DNA from: Corella eumyota
Taxonomy: Eukaryota > Chordata > Ascidiacea > Phlebobranchia > Corellidae
Reading direction: 5' to 3'
Length of the DNA: 64,000 bases
Assembly: GCA_963082875.1 (NCBI GenBank)
Contig: OY720098.1
Span: 8,556,001 to 8,620,000, forward strand
A program made the position numbers and the translations under genes. Each line of letters opens with the position of its first letter. Positions within the stretch are counted from its first letter, which is position 1. This document shows, in pieces, positions 27,522-40,308 of this stretch. The notes under the pieces were generated by a model that saw only the letters and a program-made list of their open reading frames with translations, made no database searches and was not told the DNA's origin.

Positions 27522-29591
27522 TCAACCAGTCGCAGCCTCGACTGCGGGAGCGCCCTCTGCCGGTGATTGTTCGACAGTTTCGCATTTGGTTTCGACTGGG
27601 GTTTCTTCTGTTGTAGCAGGAGTAGGGTCAGATTCTGCAGGGGCGTCGCCGTTTTCTTTAGGGGCTTCTTGCGTGTCTATAAAATTATTTTTTTTGTTTA
27701 CGATTGAAATGCGATGTAATATAGATTCAAGTTTATTTTAATAAACCCTAGTGTAAAGGAAAAAAATAGTGACGTCATCTTACCTCCATTTTGTGTTACG
27801 TCATTGTTTTCGGGTTCTTTAGTCGTCTCAGTTTCTTTGTTTTCTTCTTTTGCTGGCTCATCTTCAGCTTTCGCGTTGTTCTCGGCATCTACAAAAAAAA
27901 TTAAATATTAAAATCCAGTCACTAAACGCAATGTTTTACAATAATGTTAAAGGTTAATTGTCTGCAACTAAGTTATTACGTATTTAGTCGGAATACTACA
28001 CAAATGAATAATAGCATCTGGCAGCATATTTTAACGCGTACCACGTGATGGATGGATATGACATCAAGGAAAACATGACGTACAACTATTCTAAATTGCT
28101 TATACAGTCAAACTGTGGATACCACGAAATTACTGCGTTTGCATAAATTGTACTTTTTTTGAATAGTTACCGTGGGATATATGATGCAATACTATATTGT
28201 TTACTAAAAAGTCATACTTTTAGTTACCTGTATTCGTTTTTGCTGGTTTCGGTTTGCTGAAAATTTTAAAGACTTTACGGAAAGATTTGCTGGACAACCT
28301 CTTTTTCTTTTTCTTTTGTTTCTCTTCTGTAGGTTTTGAACTCTCCCCTTCTTTGGGCTTATCTTCTTCGGCAGGTTTTTCAGACGAAGTTGCAGCCTGC
28401 TCTTCAGTCTTAGCCTCAGCTTCTTCGTTTTTAGCTGGTTCAGTTGGTTCTTCATTTTCACCCTTAGCTGGTTCAGATGATTCTTCAGTATTAGCCTTAG
28501 CAGGTTCGGCAGGCTCCGCTGGTTCTACATCTTCTGCTTTAGCTGGTTCAGCTTCTGCGGGTGGCGATTCCTGTAACGTAAAAGAGAAACAAATAAGTTA
28601 CATGGTCGCAATTAAAGTCAAGGCAACGAGTTATTTATTATCTCTAACAGATGCCCGCCTGGTGACCATTAACGACGCTTTATCATAAATAATGACAAGC
28701 TGTTTAAAGGTCTCTGGGAAACTGGTAATAATCAATGACATCGATTTTAACACAATCTTAATCACTCACAACGAGTCCATAAATCAATGTGCATTGTTAT
28801 TGATTACCCAAAAGACCGAACTGCAATCGAATTACACAAGAAATTAAGGTCAGACAGATATTGATGAGAAACAAATGTTTTTTTTTATAACAATTTTGAC
28901 CTAAAGCTCGTTTTAAAAACACTTTAAAAATAATGAATTACCGCAACTGCAGTTGCTTCTTTTTGTTCGCAAGCGGTTTCGGGAACTGTGGTTGGATTTT
29001 CGACAGCAGTTTCTAATAAACAACATCAAATAATTTTAAAATACAACCTTGTTTTTGATAGGTATCAAGCTAACCACAAGCGTAGAAAGATATATTTAAA
29101 ATGAAATCGATTAAATGTTGTTTTCTTAAAAAACACTTAATTTGCAAGTATTAATTGCTACCGAAAGCCATTACACATAATTTTGGGTATGAGCAGTTAC
29201 ATATCATTATTATTAATTGTTAGTCATAACATATTGTATAGATTTTTAAAATATTGTATGTCTATCGTTTTCCTATAATAATTTGATTTATTAAATGTTT
29301 ACCTGCGTTTTGTGCTTGTGCAATTTCTCCCATATTGTCTTCTTCGGTTTGATTCTCACTACCTTGTTTATTATCGTCGTTTTCAACTTCTGTTGCTGCT
29401 GCTTGGTCGTTGCTTTCTTGTGCTTCTTCGCTACTAGTAACTGTTTGCTCTTCTGGTTCTACCTTTTGTTCACTCGTAACTTCTTCTTGTCCAGCGTTCT
29501 CTACAGCCTCTGTCTCTTGATTGCTTGCTGCTGGTTGTTCGTCTTCAGTCTTATCAGCGGGTGGCGGTGTTTCTTTCTCTTGATCAGACAT
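27522..29591 (-). CDS. Acidic low-complexity protein with a MARCKS-like effector segment
   Basis: Five exons in phase give 320 residues: 29303-29591 (ATG at 29591), 28942-29012, 28228-28570, 27784-27888 and 27522-27676. Most of the protein is disordered Glu/Ala/Pro/Thr sequence, with EPAK-type repeats in exon 3. At about residues 204-231 sits a basic segment, KKKKKRLSSKSFRKVFKIFS, then KPKPAK. It resembles the MARCKS effector domain (lysine run, Ser and Phe alternation). In MARCKS, and in the similar segments of AKAP12, that region binds acidic lipids, calmodulin and actin and is switched off by PKC. The predicted N-terminus is MSDQ, without Gly at position 2, so MARCKS-type myristoylation is not expected from this start. 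A strong acceptor about 70 bases upstream (ending near 29661) suggests a 5' UTR intron and a further upstream exon not found here. Orthology is open. Confidence 0.85.
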
Positions 29592-32500
29592 GATTGGCTT
29601 GAGCCTCTCGTTTACACAATTCTTTTCTTTTCTCTTACGAGCGCAATTACGCGATAATCTGTGGGCACGTAAAACAAAAGAAGATAAATTAAATATGGCT
29701 CAAAAGGCTGTAAAGCTGGCACGCAAATACGACTGGGCTATCATGCCGCGTTAGATTAAATTTTTAAGCTGCAGGGGATAACAAAATTCGACACAGTCAC
29801 AATTGCATTGTTTACACAAAGCAAGCAAATCCGCAAGCGCAACAGGGAATATCCGTTAAATAAACAAACTTACAAAAAACTTTAAGAATTTGCATTTAGT
29901 AATTCTCTTTGTATCACCGTTTAAAATAAAATATTCTATGTGAAGTTATACTTTTGAAGTATGATTTACGATTTTTCTAATTTATTGAGACTGATGTCCG
30001 CGATTTCGATTTACTAACGTAATTCAATATACACTGAATTATTAATACGCAGGCATATGGTCATTGTGTTCATGCAAGTCTTATATAAATATTTTAAAGA
30101 AACACATTTGTTGCCCATGTGTTTAATATAAGCTAAAATTTTAAGTGATTTGTAGCATTACTTTATATAATTTATTTTATAAAGTAGTTATGTATAGATG
30201 GATTGCAAGCCTCCAAATTTACTATTTTTGCAACGTTTAGATCACCTACTAAAGTTTGTTTTTGTAGAATTTTTTTAATTTTTTCTGCACAACCAACTTA
30301 ACCGTAACAAAATCGCTAAAGCAAAAACATTTAAGTTAATTACTTTAGTCGTTAACTTTGTTAAAAGTAAGTAAATTAAAAACCTCGCTTCAACGAGCAC
30401 TGTTTATGTGGAATTTTAAGCCAACCCAAACTTTTATGGGAATTTCTACAACTGTATAAAAAGCTTTTTTAAATTTCTGCTACATTTCTATACTTAAAAT
30501 AAACAGCAAGTTACAATCCATAAAGTCAGTTCATATTATCTTAAAGCGTTACATGACACCTTGAAATAGCATGCGCACTCCTGATTTATACATAAATCAC
30601 ATCTGAGTAAGAAAAATATTTATAACGCATTGAATTAAAATAAAACCACAGGCTTGATCTGGTATGCCCCACTACGACTTCCTGTTTTCTGATATGTAGG
30701 CTAAGAAGACTGCACGCCAATCACGGTAACTAAATAAAACGAGTTCACATGAAACGAAGTTAAACTGTTTGCAAATAAAGCGCGCGCTTTGGAAGCTAAA
30801 TTACATTGCTATCTGCTTCCATTTAATCTTATAGTAAGGCTAGAACGTGCAAGCTAAAGCATCACTGTTCTAAAAGACTCATTTCCGCCTTTGAGCTGTT
30901 CAACATACGCCATATAGCAAAACGAATGACTGGCAGTATACCCTGTTTATGCCTTCATCAGCTAGTTTGTTTACCGTACTGATGTTCGCAACACAGCAAG
31001 CTTGAATGTTAATGTGGCTACGTTATACGTGTTTTGAAATATTCACATGATGCTTTACACGAAAATTTTGGTCGAATAATTCCACACGCCTGATAAGAGT
31101 ATGCGCTATACATATAACCGCATATAACTTCTATGACACCGTCATCAGTTTAAGTTATATCAGCATAAAGTTTAAAAACCATAAGGCATTGCGAAAGGAC
31201 GCGGTTTCTATAAACTATAGTTAATTTAAAATACAATAACGAATTACAAGGTTTATTGTATATTGCATACACACTTTCACTCCCTTTAGAGTAAAATATA
31301 AACAATCCATTATTTGCAATAACCGACAAAGAACTTTTTCGCAAAAGAGTAGTACAGCTAACCATTACCACGCCCAAATGTTTTTACATTTAACTAAACT
31401 TTACTAAGGTCGTGAAACAACCGACTTGTAATACTACTATTTAAATGTCATTTATTAATAGTTTTTGATCTAAAAGACGTTACGTTTTACCAGCCTAAAC
31501 AGTAATAAATCAAAATATCTGCTCACTGCAAGTATTACTCCCTTACATAAGGCCTTTTCCGGCTTGGTACTGAGCCAATACTAAAAACGAAAGTTTACCA
31601 GAAAGTTAAATTTACACTATTTACTAATCTGCAAGTTAGATCGCTAAAATTACGTTACGTGTGTGTGATTCACTCTGAAAACAGACTATTAATTATTATG
31701 TAAATGTTTTAACATTTAACGTAACGGTTACTGTGGCTTGAGGCTATCCAACCTTTTAGATACAATCCTTTAAGTCGAGCAAACCTGCATGGAATTTACG
31801 CAATTTTAAAAGTCGACCTTGTCATAGTAAGTGTTTTATTGCAGGCTAGCCCTTTAATGTGGTTAAGTTAGCCTAATTTAAACTCCTTGACTGATCGCAG
31901 TAAAATTTATATTTTGCTATTATAAAACTCCTGTCAATTAAGTGATAATTTAAAAACTAGCATGTTAACAACCTAGCCTGGTAAATATATAAAATCCCTA
32001 TTTTTTGCTATACAGCGAAGAAAAAACTGACGATTCATATCGCAGTAAATTTTCTACAATCCATTTCCTGTATAATTGATACTTGACATTATCATTCTAA
32101 GCTGTGTGTTATTGGCTGAGCAACTCATCTTTGCGTCGTAAAATTAGGGCGCGATAGGAAGTTAGGTTCTACTGGAAATTGCGTCATATATAACATACTA
32201 AGTTACACGATAGCCTAAATTTAAATACAACTTTTTTTTATAAATACACAACAAACAATGTTGGGTGCTGTGGTTTAAAATAATCAAATTGTTTATGTAC
32301 AACATGGGAACTGACAATGCAGCGTTGATTGATTCATTGCTAATTTTTTTATGTAAAATTTCTATTTTTACCACGCTAAAAATTGCAAAATAATTTGCTT
32401 AAATCTCGGTGACTGGTGTTTATAAATAAATTAACAATTTTTTATGGTATAAAAATACTAAAACAACATAGATTAATAACAATAAAAATTCTTAGTAAAA

Positions 32501-33413
32501 AATAAGCGGTTAATGTGAAACTACTTTTTTTCTAAAAAGGTGTGAGGCAACGTTTAAAAAAAAGCTTCTTTTGTTATTTATTTAAAAATAAACTTTAAAA
32601 ATTAGTTGCCCCTAATTTAATATATTTAAAAATCCAGAGTACTCTCTGCCACAACCAAGCGGGCAATTTCCTTTTAAAAATACAAGTTCGTGTTTTTTTA
32701 ATTTTTTAATTTAAATAAAAATGGCTAAATGCAGTATTGCATTTGGTATTATATTAATTGCAGTTGATATGGTTAATTTATAAACATTTTATTTTATTAC
32801 TCCAAAATACATTTTGAGTTGCCTGCAACAATATATGATGCAATGTTAACTAACAGCAGATAAAAATGGTATTTCATGAAACTGCAAAAATTTAATTAAT
32901 AATTAAAAGTTTGGTTAGAAGAAATGTTGTTTGTTGTGTAAAATTATTTCTTTTAAATTTTTGTAAAGGTTAGCTCCTATTTAAAAAAAATAATGAACCA
33001 ACACGCTCAAAAGGTATTGACTAGTTAAAATAAAATTTAAAAAAAATATTAAAGATTTTTAAATCAGAAATCAATAACTGTCGTTTAAAAAAATACTATA
33101 ATGACTTCTGCGAAAATAAATTTTACGCATGATTTACGTCGAGTTAAACGTTTAGTAAACAAACAAAACAGCCGAGTAAAAGGTAGTTGTAATGCGCTGT
33201 GGTATTTTGCCTTTAGTTTACGTTTAGACGCTCGCATAACTTAAGTCTGCACACGCACACCTAACTATTATACAGAAATACAATAATATTTTATTAAAAT
33301 GCATTTAATTTTAATCATTTTTTATTAAAGTTTAGATAGTAAGACAGTCTTTGATTGTAAGATTAAAAATATTACCATAAAATGAATTGAGATCAAATTT
33401 TCGAAGTTAAGTC
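29592..33413. other. Divergent intergenic region, acidic protein / TMEM163
   Basis: 3.8 kb with no supported coding exon. The part next to 29591 has a candidate 5' UTR acceptor for the acidic-protein gene (polypyrimidine stretch, then CAG on the minus strand near 29661). The TMEM163 side carries a tiny upstream frame (ATG AAT TGA at about 33382). The rest is AT-rich without recognisable repeats or RNA genes. Confidence 0.5.
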
Positions 33414-36400
33414 ATGGGTATTGAAGAAAATGGTACCAATGTATCTTCTATAAATTCTAATGCACAAACCGGAAATAAAATTCATGAAACCAACCACAAT
33501 AACCAGGTATAATAATTTAATTTTTATTTAATTAGTAAAAGCATTTGACTGTATTTGTAAAATGTTAATATTTAATCTATGACCATTTATGTATGAAGTA
33601 CTAATTATAACATCAAAGTAACTCTTTAATTTTTGTGTTTTTTCTATGTTGTTAAATTTTTATTGTTTACCTTATAGAACAACAGTGCCAATATAAGCCC
33701 TCAGTACAATGAAAAAACTAGATTAGAAATCGTGGATAAAAATTGTAAGTTGTTTTGTTGTGGTTTTTAATTTACTTTAATAAAATTTATTGCCTACTAT
33801 GGTTGTACAGGCTACTAATTTTAATTTTTTTATTTTAAATTAATTTGAGTATATATTTGATGGGCCTATATTATATACAAATTTAATTAGCAGGCTATTA
33901 CATGTCTTTTAAACAATCATTTTTAAACTGTTCATTAAATTCTTACAAAATATGTAAAATTATATATGTTTTTAATTGATAGTCAATGTTTGATTTAATA
34001 TTAACAAATGTTTTATTAGATTTAATAACCAATGAAGATAAATCTTCAAATCTACCAGTTGCAAATGAATTAAGTCCCAGTCAAGCAAATGCATGGCGAA
34101 AAAGTGCTGTTGGTATATCTTGGATCTCCATTATTATAACTTTATCTATAGGAATTGTGGAGTTTGGTAAGCTGTAGAGAATAAATAACTCGAAAGATTT
34201 AAAATAAAATATGAATACACTTTATAATGTGGGCTGTTAACTGTGATATTAAAGAGGCCTTACAATAACATACGGTAGATTTTAAGGGTTACCACAACAA
34301 TGTTAAATAAACACGGTCTTATACAATGTACACAAACCTCCTAGTCCTTTGTATAAGTTCATTAACATATATTAAAGCATTACTTATGCCTACTGGGGCC
34401 TTCACAATTTAAAAATAATTTTTTTTTAGTTGTGGCCAAAAATGAAGACAGTTCAGCTGCATTTGGTTTAGCAGTAAGTTAATTAATTAATTAACCTTAT
34501 TTTTTATTTTTTTATAGTTTAACATTTATGTATTTTTATTTAAAACTATAACATTTATTTATTATGTCTCTAAAACATTTTTCCACATTGTGTTTATGCC
34601 TACATTCATGGCCATATATATTACTATGCAATTCTCTATGATGGGAAATGAGTTATTGGATATTTAGCCTACTTAATGTAAAAGGAAACAATGGCTTAAG
34701 TTAAATCATGTTTCCTTCCATTTATTAAATATGACTGAATATTCTGTGCCATCAAATTGATTATTAGTTTTTAGTTTTATGGAGCTTGGCAATATATTTT
34801 GGAACTTTTTTACGATGCAAATATATTTATTTTTTCACAATTATAGTTAATTAAATGTATTATATCTTAACAGAACGTTTTATTTTTTTTTAAATTAACA
34901 TAAAAAATATTTTATTTATCGCCTTTTTCATGAAAAGTCTTAACTTTCAGTTTAGTTCGGTTCTTGATGTTTTAACTTCAGCAGTTGTTTTATGGAGATA
35001 TTATAAAGCTTATGATACCTTTTCTAAAAGAAGAGAACACATGTAAGAAACCCTTATTATAAGAATGTTGTCATTTTTATTTGATTTTAAAACAAAATTT
35101 TTTATTTGATTTTAAAACTAAAAATTGTCATTTTTATTTGATTAAAAAAAAAAAAAAATTTAATTTTTGTAGATCTTGTGTGGTACTCGGGGTGCTCTTT
35201 ATTGTCTCTTCACTTGGAATTGCTGCCAAAGCTATACATGGACTTCTAGATGGAGATTCACCTGACATGAGTGTAAAATCAAGTTTTTATTTTTGAAAAA
35301 ATTTTTAAAACTTTTAACTTTAACTTTTGAGTTAATTCTCAATTGCCCATATAAAATTACTGTAGTATTTTCAATATTTATTTAAATAACTAAATTTTGA
35401 CCTTATAGAAAGCATGGCCCAATTAATTTTTATTATAGTTTAATAAGTTTTTTTTCTATACAGGTAAATGGAGTTCGAATTCTTCTTATAACCTCAATCT
35501 GTGCAACTTGTTTGTGTGTCGTATTATTTGTCGTCAAAGTTATTATTTCAAAAGTTTTAGTTTCTTGGACAATTTTTACTGACGGTGAGTCAAACTTTCT
35601 TTGGAAAAAATACATGGGTCAGTTTATCACACAAAAAAACTCACGAAAATACTAATTTTTTTCAATTTTATTTTACTAAAAATTTTTTGGGGATTTTAAG
35701 ATTTAAAAATTTTAGTAGCCTGCATATTGTTTTTAATAACAACCTTTAAAAATTATTAGCATGATTGATTTTGTTACTATTACATTTTCCTTCCTATTAA
35801 CTACAAAAACATGAGACTTTAATGATTTTGGAATTTCCAACATATAGCATAAGTTATGTAGTCTTCGTTTTTTATATGAACATTGGATTTTTTGCTGTTT
35901 GTTGTTTACTTTTCTTTACTTTTTATTACAATCTTTACTTTTTTTACAACAAAATATTAATTTTTTTTACAACAAAAATTAAACTGAAGTTTATACTTTA
36001 AAACAATATGAAAAAAATATTAATTTTTCCATTTTTTTAGCTCTAAATTCTCTAGTTGGGGCCATTATAGCTTTGTCAATGGTAATAACTTCAGAGGCCA
36101 CCAAGTTAGATCATTATCTTTGGTTCTTAGACTCAACAGTGGGCTTAATTGTCAGCTTGTTTTTACTTATATATGGACTTTGGTGAGTTTGTGTTTTTTG
36201 TGGCATAAAAAATTGCAAATAAAATAGGGTTTTGCTAATTTATATAATATATCAACAGGATTTATTAAAAATGACAAAGTCAATTAATTTGTGTAGAAAT
36301 GTAACCCAATAATTAGTGTAAATATATAGTAATTTCTACTAAAACCTTTTGATATATATTTATTTAGCATAACTGTTGAAAGCTGATCAATTTATAGAAA

Positions 36401-37450
36401 TTAAATTAAATAAATGTGGTTAATTTTTAAATATGTCGCTTTGAATTAAGTGGTTTAAAAAACCACTTGGGTTTTTCGTGAAAAATTTTAATGGATCGAT
36501 TTTCAATTTCAATCACGTCGATAAATTAATTATACTCTTTTAAGTAATATTTTTTACATAGTACATAGTAGACTAGTTTATTTTATACATAAACATTACT
36601 ATTAGTATAACATTAATTAGGTTTTAAATCAATATGACGAATGTAACAAATTATTAATATCAACACAATTTACCTTAGCTAACAATTTCAAAGAGAAATT
36701 GTCATGTTTTAAAATGAAGTAAGTATTATTGCATGCAGTAGTGAGTGTGTGTATAATTCAAAAATGTGTAGCTCGATTTCCAGTAATAACTTTGTCCTAA
36801 TTTTTGTATGAGAACGTTTTAGATGTTAAATATTAGTATGTTTGTTTGTTTTACTAGGTAATTTAAAAACAATATCATACAGCAGTTTTGTGTTAAGTTA
36901 AGCTATTTATAAATTGTTTTTGATTTAAATATACACCTTGCAGCATTTTATTCATTTAAAACCGAATGTTAGCTCATTAAACTTTGTTGTTTAAAAATAG
37001 GTATTAGCCTCATTCAAAAATTATTAAGTATTAATTTACAGTTGGATTTTAATTTACAGTAGAAAATATTATTTAATATTAATTTACAGTTGGATTAAGT
37101 TTTTGTTTATCATAGAATAATATAATTGTATTCTGTATGTAAGATAAAATTTTGTTTTTGAATTACCATTACTGTTAACAAATGTTTCATATTAATTTAG
37201 TAATTTTTAAAGCCCTGTGTGTTGTGTGTCTTTATTTAAAATATTTTTTTTAATTTAGTTAAAAATAGTATCAATAACTTTAAACCTGGCCACAAAGTTA
37301 TACAACATTAACATAGTTGTACATGCTTTGCTATAGTTGGAATAATCCTTTCTGTACTTACACCTAATTATGGTATTTCTTGTCCTTAGGCTGTTAGCAA
37401 AACATGTCCCTGAGTTACAACGCACTAAGGACTACACTCAATCAAAATAA
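33414..37450 (+). CDS. tmem163: TMEM163-like zinc transporter (CDF-related)
   Basis: TMEM163 is a six-pass zinc-binding transporter of synaptic vesicles, lysosomes and plasma membrane, related to cation diffusion facilitators. Nine exons in phase give 288 residues (human: 289): 33414-33506, 33678-33744, 34020-34166, 34430-34473, 34951-35042, 35173-35272, 35464-35584, 36041-36182 and 37390-37450. The hydrophilic N-terminus is followed by six hydrophobic segments: WISIIITLSIGIVEF; AAFGLAFSSVLDVLTSAVVL; SCVVLGVLFIVSSLGIAAKA; ILLITSICATCLCVVLFVV; LNSLVGAIIALSMVI; and the TVGLIVSLFLLIYGL segment. Motifs LDVLTSAVVLWRYY, VKAIH-like AKAIHGLL and TDALNSLVG align with human TMEM163. The human pair FDAVLDV appears as FSSVLDV, so only the second Asp (about residue 123) is kept. 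Intron 36183-37389 (1.2 kb) is AT-rich with no visible exon. Confidence 0.94.
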
Positions 37451-39373
37451 ATGGGAGTTTTATGGTGGTCAATATTTTGTTTTACATTTGATTTGCAATA
37501 AGTTTCACGTTATGTTCTTATGTATTTTATCAGTTGTTACTGCTATTAGTGTTACCAAAATGTATAAGTCACAACAGCTTTAAAAATTGTTTTTTTTTTT
37601 AATTTATTTATCTTTTGTAAATGTTATGTAATTTCTTAATTTGTACATATCTGCAAAAACTTTGGCTAATTTTTAAACAATAAGCTTCTGACGGTACCGT
37701 TATATGATATTATTTTATAATGATCACAAAAGTAAATATGTTTTAAATGGTGATGCAAATACTGTTTAATATTTATACACAATTAGTGCTCTTAACTATT
37801 TAAGTGTCTATTTTTTGGTGTTATTTAATACTTTTTGTACACATATTTTGTAAAAAAAATGTAATTTTTTTCATTGATGTTAATTTTTACACAACTATAT
37901 ATGTTTTATGACATATTCTTATTCCGCTATTATATTTTTCTGATCTTTATGCCAAATTGTTTACAGTCGCAATATTTACTATTAAAAATATTACACTTTT
38001 AAATAAAACATAGCATTAAAAAAATGTTTATTTTAGTTCGAAATCTTGGATTTCGAAACATATTGTTATTGTCAGTGTATTTATTAATTTTTTTGTTTTT
38101 ATTCTTACTAGTCCCAATATTGAAAGAAGATAACTTTTGTTCCTTAATTTTAGTATGTTGTATAATATCATTATGTGTTTCAGGCCTCCTATTTGCAATA
38201 TTTAATTATCACTAATTACTAATTATTAAGTGTTTGTTTATTAAAATTTAAAGGGGTTATTGAGTTTTCAAATTAAGGCCAATTTTATATCATAATTTTA
38301 ATAACTCAAAAATGGATTAAAAATTTAATTTTTGTTTGTTGATTATATTTATATTCTTATTTGTTCATAAAAACTAAAGTTTGATATTAAGGATTCAAAA
38401 CTAGTTCTAATGTTTATTATGATATTAGTAATTAAAAAACATATCTAAAAGTATATTTTTGTTTGTTTATTATATTTAATTGCTTGTTTATTTATTAAAA
38501 ATCAAAGATCAATTTTAGAGTTTTTAAGTTTGGTCAAATGTATATCCTCTTTATAAACATTTCAAAAGTGAATCAAAAATTTTTTGTAACTTATTATATT
38601 TTTTTGCAAATTGGTTTATTAAAATTAAAAAATTAAAATTAATCTATTAAATTTTATTATTTGCCTAAGTTAACCTCACTTGACCTATATTGGTACCATA
38701 TAACATTGGTCAGATAATATTTGCCTAAGTTGACCTCACTTGACCTTTATTGGTACCATATAACATTGGTCAGGTACTATATAAGATTGGTCAGAAACAA
38801 TTTAAATTATACCAATTGAAACGCATTCACCTAAATATTCGCCCTTGAGCCTGGCGTTTACGGATAGCTCATACACGTCACAATATCACACCCCTATCGG
38901 ATAAAAAATATAAAACCTATCCACCTTAAGGTGATATGCAAAAAAAGTGGTTAAATGATTATACGTCTTTGTTTGGTTAATATATTTTTGCTTGGTAATT
39001 TTAATCGCCTAACAACGATGGCATTTAAAAAATTGCTATTTTTAATATGGCCACAACATACGAAAAATTGCTCACCACAACTTGTGATTTTTATGTTATA
39101 TTGTATTAAACTGATATTTTAAGCAACTTTTATTATTTATTATCTATTAATAAATAATAAAAAACTACGTACATGTAATGTAATTCACAATTTGTTTAAG
39201 AATCATAACTAGATTTATTTGATAAATAAAATATGGTTCGAAATTATTTGATTACTTATAACATAAATTTTTATAAATAAAAACAGATGCATAAACATTA
39301 ACTAAAACTAAGTATATTACATACCGTTGATTTTTAATAAACAAACAAGCATTTATATATATTATGAAAACAA
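37451..39373. other. TMEM163 3' region and left flank of the satellite
   Basis: AT-rich. A poly(A) signal AATAAA at about 38002-38007 likely ends TMEM163. A 63-codon frame at 38024-38215 has two hydrophobic stretches but no recognisable homology. A short direct repeat lies at 38659-38778. From 38800 to the array start I see no monomer-like sequence, so the left array edge looks abrupt. Confidence 0.5.
38659..38778. repeat. 60-bp direct tandem duplication
   Basis: Two adjacent copies of a 60-base unit (TTGCCTAAGTTAACCTCACT begins at 38661; its near copy begins at 38721), with GGTACCATATAACATTGGTCAG in both. A third, partial copy of the ATTGGTCAG end follows to about 38794. The copies differ at only a few bases, so the duplication is recent or homogenised. 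Confidence 0.85.
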
Positions 39374-40308
39374 CAGGTCCAATTACCGTGTTTACAAAAT
39401 ATTTTTCGAAAATATTAATATTCATAAAAGTTATGAAACTTTTATTAAAAATTTATGAAATCTCAAAATCTGAAATTTTATATTTAATTAGGCGCGCATT
39501 GGCCTAACTAACATTCAAGATAAAACATTTTGCAAAAATTTTGAGTAAAACAAAAGTTTGAGATAATTTTTATTTTGGGTTTAATTAGGTCACGTGATAT
39601 TTTTGGCCTATGAGATTGCATACAAATTTTTTGAAAAAAATAAAAAATTTTAACTCGAAAAATAATTGTTGTGTTAGAACCGCACAGGTCCAATTACCGT
39701 GTTTACAAAATATTTTTCGAAAATATTAATATTCATAAAAGTTATGAAACTTTTATTAAAAATTTATGAAATCTCAAAACCTAAAATTTTGTATTTTATT
39801 AGACGCGCATTGGCCTAACTAACATTCAAGATAAAACATTTCGCGAAAATTTTCAGTAAAACAAAAGTTTGAGGTAATTTTTATTTTGGGTTTAATTAGG
39901 TCACGTGATATTTTTGGCCAAAGAGATTGCATACAAATTTTTTGAAAAAAAATAAAAAATTTTAAATCGAAAAATAATTGTTGTGTTAGAACCGCACAGG
40001 TCCAATTACCGTGTTTTCAAAATATTTTTCGAAAATATTAATATTCATAAAAGTTATGAAACTTTTATTAAAAATTTATGAAATCTCAAAACCTAAAATT
40101 TTGTATTTTATTAGACGCGCATTGGCCTAACTAACATTCAAGATAAAACATTTCGCGAAAATTTTCAGTAAAACAAAAGTTTGAGGTAGTTTTTATTTTG
40201 GGTTTAATTATGTCACGTGATATTTTTGGCTAATGATATTGCATACAAATTTTTTGAAAAAAAATTAAAAATTTTAAATCAAAAAATAGTTGTTGTGTTA
40301 GAACCGCA

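Noticed and set aside
28254-29657. Long plus-strand frames opposite the acidic-protein exons (28254-28688 and 29295-29657)
   Set aside because: Mirror images of low-complexity Glu/Ala-rich coding sequence on the other strand. The minus-strand frame is supported by splice sites and phase.
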